The notes: generated by a model not told the origin, from the letters alone. DNA of 6,607 nt from Pseudomonadota bacterium (GCA_021781775.1 JAJXWE010000093.1:1-6607), one strand, 5' to 3'; positions 1 through 6,130 are shown, counted from the stretch's first letter. A program made the numbers and translations.

Positions 1-172
1 CTACCGCATCGTCGGGCCGGACGAGATAGACCGCGAGCCGGGGTTCATCAGCATGGACTCCCCGCTCGGCCGCGCACTGCTCGGCCGCCGGCTGGACGAC
101 GAACTCAGCGTAGCGCTGCCGGGCGGTACCCGGCGCTACGTGATCGTCGATATCTGCTACGTGCCGGCCTGA
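1..172 (+). CDS. greB: Transcription elongation factor GreB, C-terminal end (partial)
   Basis: This is the last 56 codons of a gene that begins before the window; the frame starts at base 2 and stops with TGA at 170-172. Gre factors enter the secondary channel of RNA polymerase and stimulate cleavage of backtracked transcripts. The visible part is the C-terminal FKBP-like domain: YRIVGPDEID, then ISMDSPLGRALLGRR, then LPGGTRRYVIVDICYV. The YRIVG-DEI opening, the SP-ARALL helix and the closing I-YV resemble E. coli GreB more than GreA. The N-terminal coiled coil with the catalytic acidic tip lies outside the window, so activity cannot be judged. A nucleoside-diphosphate-kinase regulator (Rnk) shares this fold and is the main alternative, but its C-terminus fits less well. 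The gene runs convergently into hss, with only 9 bp between the stop codons and no clear terminator. Confidence 0.85.
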   Translation, partial: YRIVGPDEIDREPGFISMDSPLGRALLGRRLDDELSVALPGGTRRYVIVDICYVPA

Positions 173-181
173 TGGCCGCCG

Positions 182-1612
182 CTACCACAGCACACGCACG
201 TTCTTGAACTGCCAGGGGTCCGAGGTGTCGATGTCCTCGGGGAACAGACGCCCGCGCTCGTGCAGCGGCGTCCAGTCGGTATAGCGACCGACGATGAGGC
301 CGAGGTAGGGCCGGCAGATCTCGATGCTGCGCTGGAAGTCCATCTCCTCGGGCTCGACGAGGCCGCGGTTGGGGTTCTCCATCGCCCAGATGACGCCCGC
401 GAGCACCGCGACGGTCACCTGCAGGCTGGTCGCATTGTTCCAGGGCGCGAGCCGGCGCGCCTCCTCGATCGACAGCTGCGAGCCGTACCAGTAGGCGTTC
501 TTCTTGTGTCCGGCGAGCAATACCCCGAGCTCGTCGATGCCGCTGACGATCTCGTCCATCAGCAGCCGCTGGCGCTCCTGCTGCACATAGTTGCGCCCGA
601 GCAGTTCGTGCACCGACATCACCGCCTGGTCGCAGGGGTGGTAGGCATAGTGCACCGTCGGGCGGTAGGCCACCTGCGAGCCCTCGCGCACGGTGAGGTA
701 ATCCGCCAGCGAGATCGCCTCCCCATGGGTGATGCAGAAGCCGTGGAAGTGGCCTGCCAGCGGCGTCCAGGTGCGCACGCGCGTGCCCGCACCGGGCTGC
801 ATCAGGTAGATCGCCGCCTGACATCCGGTCTCGTGCCGCTTCCCGTCGCGCGGGAAATTGCGCTCGTGCGTCCCCCAGCCCATCTCGCTCGGCTGCGAGC
901 CCTCGCTGACGAAGCCGTCGATCGACCAAGTGTTGACGAACTCGCCCGGCTCCTTCGCCACGCCGGTGCGCTGCGTGTCGCGCTCGGCGACGTGGATGGT
1001 CTTCACGCCGAGCTGGCGCGCCAGCGCACCCCACTCGGCGCGCGAGGCGGGTGTCGCGGTGTGCACGCCGGTGTCGGCCGCGATATTGAGCAGCGCCTGC
1101 TTGACCAGGTGGGAGACCAGGCCCGGATTGGCGCCGTGGGTCAGCACGGCCGTCGGCGAGCGCTCATTGCCCTGGCGCAGCGCGAGCGCCTCCTCGCGCA
1201 GCGCGTAGTTGGTACGCCGCCCCGCTGGCACGGTGGGGTCGGTGTAGCCACCGGGCCAGGGCTCGATGCACGTGTCCAGGTACATCGCGCCCTTCTCCCA
1301 GCACAGCTTGATCAGCGCCAGGCTGGAGACGTTCACCGAGACATTGAGGAGGAAATCCCCGCGCCCGATCAGGGTGCCAAGCACGCGCCGATAGTTCTCG
1401 CGCGTCAGCGTCTCGCGCACGAAGCGCACGCCATACTGCGCAGCCTCGACGCTGCCCTTGTCCTCGGCCGTCACGATGGTGATGCGCTCGGCCGAAATGC
1501 CGATGTGCCGCAGCAGCAGCGGCAGAGCACCCTGGCCGATGCTGCCGAACCCGACTAGGACGATGCGCCCGGGAAACTCGATGTGGATCTTGTGTTCGCT
1601 CATCTCGCTCAT
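182..1612 (-). CDS. hss: Homospermidine synthase
   Basis: The 476-residue product is a cytosolic NAD+-dependent enzyme that joins two putrescines (or putrescine and spermidine) into sym-homospermidine. It belongs to the saccharopine-dehydrogenase-like family. Residues 18-28 form the Rossmann nucleotide loop (VLVGFGSIGQG, GxGxxG at 21/23/26). From memory of the Blastochloris viridis enzyme (about 477 aa), the active-site residues are kept at almost the same numbers: E117, N162 (in GANPG), E210 (HVAERDTQR), W229 and E237 (VNTWSIDGFVSEG), H296/E298 (THGEAIS) and the DELGVLL loop at 360-366. The C-terminus carries YTDWTPL and FPEDIDTSDPWQF, also typical. This register supports the start at 1612. 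A second ATG at 1603 (fourth codon) is possible, and neither has a strong Shine-Dalgarno site (GGGT lies 5-8 nt upstream of 1612). The GST gene lies 106 bp upstream on the same strand. The gene is intact. Homospermidine synthase is known to move between bacteria by horizontal transfer, but base composition here does not stand out. Confidence 0.96.
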   Translation of the reverse strand: MSEMSEHKIHIEFPGRIVLVGFGSIGQGALPLLLRHIGISAERITIVTAEDKGSVEAAQYGVRFVRETLTRENYRRVLGTLIGRGDFLLNVSVNVSSLALIKLCWEKGAMYLDTCIEPWPGGYTDPTVPAGRRTNYALREEALALRQGNERSPTAVLTHGANPGLVSHLVKQALLNIAADTGVHTATPASRAEWGALARQLGVKTIHVAERDTQRTGVAKEPGEFVNTWSIDGFVSEGSQPSEMGWGTHERNFPRDGKRHETGCQAAIYLMQPGAGTRVRTWTPLAGHFHGFCITHGEAISLADYLTVREGSQVAYRPTVHYAYHPCDQAVMSVHELLGRNYVQQERQRLLMDEIVSGIDELGVLLAGHKKNAYWYGSQLSIEEARRLAPWNNATSLQVTVAVLAGVIWAMENPNRGLVEPEEMDFQRSIEICRPYLGLIVGRYTDWTPLHERGRLFPEDIDTSDPWQFKNVRVLW

Positions 1613-1718
1613 GATTACCCGATAAATACAGCCGAGGGCGCCTGGGGCGGGACAGGCGATCCGGCGCCGACGCCAGCGCGGAGGGTATCAAAGCGCGGCG
1701 ATCGACGAAACGCCGACC

Positions 1719-2384
1719 TCAGCACTCGCGCCAGTGGGGCGGATACGTGCGCTCGTAGCCCGGCAGCGTCGCGATGCGCTCTAGCCAGCGGCCGAGGGCA
1801 GGATAGTTGACCTCCACCGGCATGAAGCGCGAGGCGAGCTCGCGCGCCGCCGGTCGCTCCAGCGCGCGCTTCAGCAGCTGTATGCCCGGGAAAATCACCA
1901 TGTCGACCGCCGAGAAGCGCTCACCGACCACCCAGTCGGACTTCGACAGCCGTCCCTCGATCGTGCGCGCCTCGCTCGCCACCGCGTGCATGGCCTGGGT
2001 GATCTCCTCGCTGCGCAGATCAGCGTTGCCGGCGAACACCGCGCGGGTGATCGTGCGCAGCTGCGGCTCGATGTACGCCTGGTACTCGCAGATCACCCGC
2101 ATAATGGTGCCGGCTTCTTCGGGGCTTGCGCCGAAGATGGGCGGCTCGGGGTACTTCAGATCGAGGTAGTAGAGGATGGCGAGGGACTCGAAGCAGATGT
2201 AATCGCCGTCCTTGAGCACCGGCACGCGCCCGCGCGGGTTCATCTGCAGCATGTGCGGGGACTTGTGCTCCTGCTTGGAGAACTGCAGCAGGTGCGCCGT
2301 GTAAGGCAGGCCCTTGTGCTCGAGCGCGAGCAGCACCCGCCACGCGTACGGACTGCCGCTGCCCCAGTAGACCTCGATCGCCAT
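1719..2384 (-). CDS. Glutathione S-transferase family protein
   Basis: The 221-residue soluble protein has the two-domain GST layout. Residues 1-80 form the thioredoxin-like glutathione-binding domain: SGSPYAWRVLLALEHKGLPY at 9-28, the cis-proline loop RVPVLKDGD (Pro55) and the glutathione-contacting FESLAILYYLD (Glu66-Ser67). Residues from about 90 form the helical domain, with the conserved N-capping box FSAVDMVIFPG (Ser158, Asp161). Ser9 or Ser11 is the likeliest catalytic residue; there is no Cys or Tyr where beta- or alpha-class enzymes have one, although Tyr6 is close. The class and substrate cannot be assigned. The frame stays open upstream to 2549, but I chose the ATG at 2384 because a strong Shine-Dalgarno sequence precedes it, the GST fold starts at once (AIEVYWGSGSPYAW), and the extra 55 residues are Arg/Pro/Gly-rich with no domain. 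The gene is divergent from sseA and upstream of hss on the same strand. Confidence 0.93.
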   Translation of the reverse strand: MAIEVYWGSGSPYAWRVLLALEHKGLPYTAHLLQFSKQEHKSPHMLQMNPRGRVPVLKDGDYICFESLAILYYLDLKYPEPPIFGASPEEAGTIMRVICEYQAYIEPQLRTITRAVFAGNADLRSEEITQAMHAVASEARTIEGRLSKSDWVVGERFSAVDMVIFPGIQLLKRALERPAARELASRFMPVEVNYPALGRWLERIATLPGYERTYPPHWREC

Positions 2385-2387
2385 CCG

Positions 2388-2395
2388 TCCCCCCT
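2388..2395 (-). promoter_or_regulatory. Ribosome binding site that fixes the GST start
   Basis: On the minus strand AGGGGGGA lies three bases before the ATG at 2384. It is the strongest Shine-Dalgarno match among the genes here and is the main reason for preferring this start over the longer reading frame that begins at 2549. Confidence 0.6.
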
Positions 2396-2409
2396 GTGGT
2401 TGCCCCGGA

Positions 2410-2415
2410 ATTGTA
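2410..2415 (-). promoter_or_regulatory. Candidate -10 element for the GST gene
   Basis: The minus strand reads TACAAT (5 of 6 to TATAAT), 25 bases upstream of the GST start. That would give a leader of about 18 nt holding the Shine-Dalgarno site. No convincing -35 hexamer lies 16-18 bp upstream, so this is a weak call based on one hexamer in a GC-rich spacer. A GST transcript from here could continue into hss. Confidence 0.35.
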
Positions 2416-2463
2416 CCGGGTTCCGGGCGGCCGGTGCCGCGCGGCGCTCGCCGCTGCCGCCCG

Positions 2464-2493
2464 TTCGCCCGCGACGCCCCCGCTGCATAGAAT
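2464..2493 (+). promoter_or_regulatory. Candidate promoter for the sulfurtransferase gene
   Basis: TAGAAT at 2488-2493 matches the -10 consensus in 5 of 6 bases and lies 45 bp before the sseA start. A poor -35 (TTCGCC, 2464-2469) sits 18 bp upstream. The spacer between the divergent GST and sseA genes must drive both directions, which makes a promoter here likely, but the exact hexamers are a guess. Confidence 0.35.
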
Positions 2494-2538
2494 GGGTCCG
2501 GCACCGGCGGCTCGCGCCGCCGCGACGGCGGGAAGCAC

Positions 2539-3399
2539 ATGCTCGACACATTGATCAGCGCGCAAGAACTGGCCCGGCGGCTCGGGCAGCCCAGGCTCGT
2601 CGTGATCGACTGCCGTTTCGATCTGGCCCGGCCCGACTGGGGCGAGACGGCCTATGCCGCGGCGCGCATTCCGCAGTCGCGCTATGCGCACCTGGACAGA
2701 GATCTGTCCGGGCCGCTCTCGAGTGCGAGCGGACGGCACCCGCTACCGACGCCGGCGGCGCTCGGCGAATGCTTCGGCCGCTGGGGGATCGAGGCGGACA
2801 CGCAGGTGGTCGCGTACGACCAGGGACCCGGTGCGTTCGCCGCCCGCCTGTGGTGGCTGTTGCGCTGGATGGGACATCGGCGCGTCGCGGTGCTCGACGG
2901 CGGATGGGCCACCTGGCAAGCCGAGGGCTTGCCGCTCGAGAGCGGCGCGCCCGCCGCCGCGGGCGCCCGCCGCTTCACCGGCCGACCCGACCCGCGGCTG
3001 CTGGCCGATGCGCCCGAGCTCGAGCGAGCGGTCGCGGCGGGCGAACTCGAGCGAGGCGAGCGGCTGTTGATCGACGCGCGCGGGGCGGATCGCTTCGCGG
3101 GGCGGAACGAGACCCTCGACCCGGTTGCCGGACACATTCCCGGCGCGGTGAACCAGCCCTTCACCGAGAACCTCCAGGAGGGCCGTTTCCGCGCCTCGAG
3201 CGCGCTGCGCGCGCGATACCTGCAGATCCTCCGCGGCCGCACCGCGAGCGAGACGGTATGCATGTGCGGCTCGGGGGTGACCGCCTGCCACACGCTGCTC
3301 GCGCTCGAGATTGCCGGCCTCGGCGGCGCGCGGCTCTACGCCGGCTCGTGGAGCGAGTGGATCCGCGATCCGGCGCGGCCCGTCACCCGGGACGGCTGA
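2539..3399 (+). CDS. sseA: 3-mercaptopyruvate sulfurtransferase (tandem rhodanese)
   Basis: The 286-residue cytosolic protein has two rhodanese domains. The N-terminal one (about 1-135) is inactive, with the usual landmarks VVIDCRFDL (21-29), ARIPQSRYAHLD (42-53), VVAYDQGPG (90-98) and VLDGGWATW (118-126). The C-terminal one (about 150-286) has LIDARGADRFAG (177-188), GHIPGAVNQPF (198-208) and the active-site loop CGSGVTA with catalytic Cys243. That loop is the signature of 3-mercaptopyruvate sulfurtransferases such as E. coli SseA; thiosulfate sulfurtransferases usually carry CRKGVTA. The enzyme moves sulfane sulfur from 3-mercaptopyruvate to a thiol or cyanide acceptor. A second cysteine two residues earlier (Cys241) could form a redox switch; that is inference. 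The ATG at 2539 has GGGAAG about 4 nt upstream. Length matches the family, and there is no export signal. speA begins 105 bp later on the same strand. Confidence 0.93.
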   Translation: MLDTLISAQELARRLGQPRLVVIDCRFDLARPDWGETAYAAARIPQSRYAHLDRDLSGPLSSASGRHPLPTPAALGECFGRWGIEADTQVVAYDQGPGAFAARLWWLLRWMGHRRVAVLDGGWATWQAEGLPLESGAPAAAGARRFTGRPDPRLLADAPELERAVAAGELERGERLLIDARGADRFAGRNETLDPVAGHIPGAVNQPFTENLQEGRFRASSALRARYLQILRGRTASETVCMCGSGVTACHTLLALEIAGLGGARLYAGSWSEWIRDPARPVTRDG

Positions 3400-3414
3400 G
3401 GGGCGGCGCTGCCG

Positions 3415-3461
3415 AAAATTTTTCCCGCGGGACTTTCACTGCAGCACCATTTTGATATCTT
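3415..3461 (+). promoter_or_regulatory. Candidate speA promoter with A/T-rich upstream tract
   Basis: A plausible sigma-70 promoter reads TTTCAC (3434-3439), a 16-bp spacer, then TATCTT (3456-3461). Upstream lies AAAATTTTT (3415-3423), placed about where an UP element would sit (near -53 to -45 of a start at about 3468). It is the only clear A/T block in the spacer. The resulting leader to the GTG at 3505 would be about 37 nt. Each hexamer alone is only a partial match. Confidence 0.42.
3423..3432. repeat. 10-bp perfect palindrome beside the speA promoter
   Basis: TCCCGCGGGA reads the same on both strands and ends one base before the candidate -35. The position would suit a repressor or activator site. 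No known regulator is recognised, and GC-rich palindromes of this length can occur by chance. Confidence 0.35.
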
Positions 3462-3504
3462 GCGCGGCGAACGCACTCCCGCGCGTCGTACGGAAATCAC
3501 CGAC

Positions 3505-5478
3505 GTGGCCGTAGATCCCAAGAGCATCGGCACCCCCCAGTACAACCCTACCGCGCCCTGGCGCATCGAGGACTCCCTCGAGCTCTACCATGTCAACGCA
3601 TGGGGCAAGGGTTATTTCGGCATCAACGCGGCCGGCCACGTCGTCGTGCGCCCCGATACGATGCCCGGGAGCGACATCGACCTGTACGAGGTGATCGAGG
3701 GGCTCGAGGCCCGCGACCTCACGACGCCGGTGGTGGTGCGCTTCTCGGACATCCTCGCGCATCGTCTGAAGCATGTGCACGATGCGTTCGCGCAGGCGAT
3801 CGCCGAGAACGACTACCGCAACCGCTACGCGGCGGTGTTCCCGATCAAGGTCAATCAGCAGCGCCTCGTGGTCGAAGAGGTGTACCGCTACGGCGCGCAG
3901 TTCGGCTTCGGGCTGGAGGTCGGCTCCAAGCCCGAGCTGCTCGCCGTGATGGCGATGACCGAGAACGCCTCGGACCGGCTGATCGTATGCAACGGCTTCA
4001 AGGACGACAGCTACATCGAGGCGGTCACGCTAGCGACGAAGCTGGGTCGGACCATCATCCCGGTCGTCGAGAATTTCGACGAGCTGGCGCTCATCCTCAA
4101 GCACGCCGAGAAATACCGGGTGCGCCCGCGCATCGGTGTGCGCGTAAAGCTGGTGACGGAAGGCTCGGGAAAGTGGCGCGACTCGACCGGTGAGAAGTCG
4201 AAGTTCGGCCTGTTCATCACGGAGATTCTAGAGCTGGTGCGCGAGCTCAAGGCACGCGACATGCTCGACTGCCTGCAACTCGTGCACTGCCACCCAGGCA
4301 GCCAGCTGCAGGACATTCGCCGCGTCAAGGACGCGATCAACGAGCTCGCGCACGTGTATGCGGAGCTGAAGCTGATGGGCGCGGGCCTGCAGTACATCGA
4401 CGTCGGCGGCGGGCTCGGGGTCGATTACGATGGCAGCGGCACCAACTACTCCTCGTCGATGAACTACACGCTGAACGAGTATGCGAACGACGTCGTGTAC
4501 CGCATCGCGAGTGTCTGCAACGCGCGCGCAGTGCCGCACCCGATGATCATCAGCGAGTCCGGGCGGGCGGTCGCCGCCTATCACAGCGTGCTCATCTTCG
4601 ACGTACTCGGCTCCTCGGCGCTCGACAAGTTCCGCGTGACCGGCCGCGAGGAAGAGGACTACGGCGGCGGCGATGAACTGCCCCAGCCGGTGCACGACCT
4701 GTTCGAGGCGTTTCGCTCGGTCAGCCGGCGGCGCCTGGTCGAGTGTTATCACGATGCGCTCACCGCGCGCGACCAGGTGCTGCAGATGTTCAACCTGGGG
4801 CTGCTGTCGCTGGAGTTCCGCGGCCTCGCCGAACGGCTCTTCTGGGCCACCTGCGCCAAGGTGCGCGACTGCTGCCGGCGCCTGGAGCACCAGCCGGAGG
4901 AACTCGAGGGGCTCGAGTCGATTCTCTCGGACACCTACTTCTGCAACGTCTCGGTTTTCCAGTCCCTCCCGGACAGCTGGGCGATCGATCAACTCTTCCC
5001 GATCATGCCCATCCACCGCCTCGATGAGCTGCCGACGCGCACCGGCGTGCTCGCCGACATCACCTGCGATTCCGACGGCAAGATCGATCACTTCGTTTCG
5101 CTGCGCGACATCAAGCACACTCTGGAGCTGCACGAGCTGCATGCCGGCCAGCGCTATTACCTCGCCGCCTTCCTGGTCGGGGCCTATCAGGAAACCCTCG
5201 GCGACCTGCACAACCTGTTCGGCGATACCCACGTCGTGCACGTTCGCCGGCACGACGAGGGCGGCTGGTGGATCGAGGAAGTGGTCAAGGGCGACACGGC
5301 CAACCGCGTGCTCGAGTACATGGAGTACGACGTGGCGGAGCTGTCACCGGCCCTGATGCGCGACTGCGAGCGGGCGATCCGCGACGGACGGATGAGTCTC
5401 GCCGAGAGCCAGGTGCTCAAGCGCTTCTACGAGAGCGAGCTGGACGGATACGCCTACCTGGAGCCGGCGGGAAGCTAA
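3505..5478 (+). CDS. speA: Biosynthetic arginine decarboxylase (PLP-dependent)
   Basis: The 657-residue enzyme converts L-arginine to agmatine, the first step of the arginine route to putrescine. It is a fold-III (alanine-racemase-like) decarboxylase. Numbered from the GTG start, the PLP lysine is K115 in FPIKVNQQ. Later landmarks are EKSKFGL (230-236), HCHPGSQ (261-267), the phosphate loop GGGLGVDY (301-308) and SESGRA (350-355). The C-terminal barrel has ITCDSDG with the catalytic-loop Cys521, then GAYQE (559-563) and HNLFGDTH (569-576). Length matches E. coli SpeA (658 aa), and homology is visible over the whole length. The frame is open back to a TTG at 3460, but that codon overlaps the likely -10 element and adds 15 unrelated residues. 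GTG at 3505 has GGAA nine bases upstream. The first in-frame ATG, over 50 codons later, would remove conserved sequence (HVNAWGKGYF). No agmatinase or agmatine deiminase gene is adjacent. Confidence 0.95.
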   Translation: MAVDPKSIGTPQYNPTAPWRIEDSLELYHVNAWGKGYFGINAAGHVVVRPDTMPGSDIDLYEVIEGLEARDLTTPVVVRFSDILAHRLKHVHDAFAQAIAENDYRNRYAAVFPIKVNQQRLVVEEVYRYGAQFGFGLEVGSKPELLAVMAMTENASDRLIVCNGFKDDSYIEAVTLATKLGRTIIPVVENFDELALILKHAEKYRVRPRIGVRVKLVTEGSGKWRDSTGEKSKFGLFITEILELVRELKARDMLDCLQLVHCHPGSQLQDIRRVKDAINELAHVYAELKLMGAGLQYIDVGGGLGVDYDGSGTNYSSSMNYTLNEYANDVVYRIASVCNARAVPHPMIISESGRAVAAYHSVLIFDVLGSSALDKFRVTGREEEDYGGGDELPQPVHDLFEAFRSVSRRRLVECYHDALTARDQVLQMFNLGLLSLEFRGLAERLFWATCAKVRDCCRRLEHQPEELEGLESILSDTYFCNVSVFQSLPDSWAIDQLFPIMPIHRLDELPTRTGVLADITCDSDGKIDHFVSLRDIKHTLELHELHAGQRYYLAAFLVGAYQETLGDLHNLFGDTHVVHVRRHDEGGWWIEEVVKGDTANRVLEYMEYDVAELSPALMRDCERAIRDGRMSLAESQVLKRFYESELDGYAYLEPAGS

Positions 5479-5500
5479 CTGTTGCGTCGCTGCTACAGAC

Positions 5501-5520
5501 TTCGGGTGGCTTCGCCCGAG
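5501..5520 (+). terminator. Hairpin after speA, possible weak terminator
   Basis: Starting 22 bases after the speA stop, TTCGGGTG pairs with CGCCCGAG around a GCTT loop (8 pairs, two of them G-T). No T-run follows, so it is not a standard intrinsic terminator. It could stabilise the 3' end or work with Rho. Confidence 0.3.
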
Positions 5521-5536
5521 TCGACCCGCCAAGTGT

Positions 5537-5565
5537 TTGCGTCCCGCAAAAGCCGGGAGTAGCAT
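5537..5565 (+). promoter_or_regulatory. Candidate promoter for the RRM gene
   Basis: TTGCGT (5537-5542), a 17-bp spacer and TAGCAT (5560-5565) form a weak sigma-70-like promoter (3 of 6 and 4 of 6). The bases from TAGCAT onward (TAGCATCGGTCCGG) match the sseA promoter region (TAGAATGGGTCCGG, 2488-2501) at 12 of 14 positions. Transcription from here would give a leader of about 230 nt. Confidence 0.3.
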
Positions 5566-5669
5566 CGGTCCGGTCCCAGTCCGCAGTGGATTGATCACGT
5601 TTGAGTTTCCGACTCCTTCGATCCGCTCCGCTTCGCGCATCCTCCTTGGGTGAGCCTCTCGCAGGCTTC

Positions 5670-5702
5670 TGGGCCAGGGGCGGTGTTGGTGCACCCGGCC
5701 CA
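5670..5702 (+). other. Hairpin in the RRM gene leader
   Basis: TGGGCC (5670-5675) pairs with GGCCCA (5697-5702). Inside it GGTG (5682-5685) pairs with CACC (5692-5695), leaving a six-base bulge on the 5' side and one base on the 3' side. It would fold in RNA, but its role is unknown. Confidence 0.35.
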
Positions 5703-5740
5703 AGCATGTCCATCCACGCCCTGTCCTTCCCGACTGATCC

Positions 5741-5780
5741 CGCGATGCCCGCCACCGACGCGAGCGGCCGGCGGATCGCG
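5741..5780 (+). promoter_or_regulatory. Long hairpin just upstream of the RRM ribosome binding site
   Basis: CGCGAT (5741-5746) pairs with ATCGCG (5775-5780), then CCGCC (5749-5753) with GGCGG (5770-5774), then CCG (5755-5757) with CGG (5765-5767). That is 14 pairs around a 7-base loop with small bulges. It ends five bases before the purine-rich ribosome binding site (AAGAGAGA, 5786-5793). The position would suit translational control, for example by temperature or by the RRM protein itself; that role is inference. Confidence 0.4.
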
Positions 5781-5800
5781 CTGCCAAGAGAGACTTCCGG

Positions 5801-6082
5801 ATGACGACGATTTATGTAGGCAATCTGCCTTTCAACGCCACCGAGCAGGATGTGAAGGCGCTCTTCGAGCGTCACGGCAAGGTGGATTCGGTCAAGTTGA
5901 TCAACGACCGGGAAACCGGCAAGCCACGCGGTTTCGGCTTCGTGGAAATGGCGCCGGGCGAAGCGCAGGGGGCGATCCAGGCGCTGAATGGCTTCCAGAT
6001 GGGCGGCCGCGCGCTGCGGGTGAACGAAGCCCAGGAGCGGGCACCGCGTCCCCGTTCCGGCGGCGGTCCGTTCCGCCGCTGA
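5801..6082 (+). CDS. Single-RRM RNA-binding protein
   Basis: The 93-residue protein is essentially one RNA recognition motif. RNP2 is IYVGNL at residues 4-9, and RNP1 is RGFGFVEM at 43-50, with the aromatic pair Phe45/Phe47 and Tyr5 expected to stack on RNA bases; Met50 replaces the usual final aromatic. The loop motif NDRETGKPRGFGFV is typical of bacterial and cyanobacterial Rbp proteins. The domain closes with ALNGFQMGGRALRVNEA, followed by a short basic Gly/Arg tail (RPRSGGGPFRR) like that of several small RRM proteins. Such proteins are cytosolic and often cold-responsive in other bacteria, but targets are generally unknown. The ATG at 5801 follows AAGAGAGA by seven bases. The gene stands alone, with a long structured leader before it and a strong hairpin starting 10 bases after its stop. 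Confidence 0.94.
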   Translation: MTTIYVGNLPFNATEQDVKALFERHGKVDSVKLINDRETGKPRGFGFVEMAPGEAQGAIQALNGFQMGGRALRVNEAQERAPRPRSGGGPFRR

Positions 6083-6092
6083 GCGACACCAC

Positions 6093-6130
6093 GACGACCG
6101 CCGCGCAGCGCGCGGCGGTCGTCCTGTCTT
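6093..6130 (+). terminator. Strong hairpin terminator after the RRM gene
   Basis: GACGACCGCCGCGC (6093-6106) pairs perfectly with GCGCGGCGGTCGTC (6110-6123) around the loop AGC, giving 14 uninterrupted pairs. A mixed tract CTGTCTT follows instead of a clean T-run. The position 10 bases past the stop and the stability favour an intrinsic terminator, or a stable 3' end backed up by the second terminator downstream. Confidence 0.75.

Larger units (their letters stand above)
5479..5800 (+). other. 322-bp gene-free stretch between speA and the RRM gene
   Basis: No convincing protein or known RNA family is seen on either strand. Open frames here lack start signals and family resemblance. The stretch holds a hairpin just after speA (5501-5520), a small perfect hairpin overlapping a possible promoter (5536-5550, TTTGCG and CGCAAA around a 3-base loop), and two larger hairpins nearer the RRM gene (5670-5702, 5741-5780). 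The 3' two-thirds is best read as a long structured 5' leader of the RRM mRNA; that is inference. Confidence 0.5.

Noticed and set aside
163..175. Inverted repeat over the greB stop (CGGCC-TGAT-GGCCG)
   Set aside because: Five pairs only, overlapping the stop codon and without a T-run; too weak to call a terminator.
260..1558. 432-codon open frame on the plus strand opposite hss
   Set aside because: It mirrors hss in a GC-rich genome, is rich in Arg/Ala/Val/Leu with no recognisable motif, and the hss frame is unmistakable.
1613..1640. Possible hss promoter (minus strand TATTTA)
   Set aside because: Only 3 of 6 matches to the -10 consensus, nine bases from the start codon, and no -35 upstream.
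2385..2549. N-terminal extension of the GST reading frame
   Set aside because: The 55 extra residues are Arg/Pro/Gly-rich without a domain, overlap the start of sseA and the divergent promoter region, and the internal ATG at 2384 has a strong ribosome binding site.
3019..3055. Direct repeat CTCGAGCGAG (two copies 27 bp apart) inside sseA
   Set aside because: It encodes the short Leu-Glu-Arg repeats of an Ala/Glu-rich helix; explained by codon bias.
1986..3455. 489-codon plus-strand frame across the GST, spacer and sseA
   Set aside because: It crosses two well-supported genes in another frame and has the composition of a shadow frame.
4228..5253. 341-codon open frame antisense to speA
   Set aside because: Shadow frame of speA caused by codon bias; no family likeness and no ribosome binding site.
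5417..5875. 152-codon minus-strand frame across the speA-RRM spacer
   Set aside because: No recognisable domain; it overlaps the ends of two real genes, and its composition is that of random GC-rich sequence.
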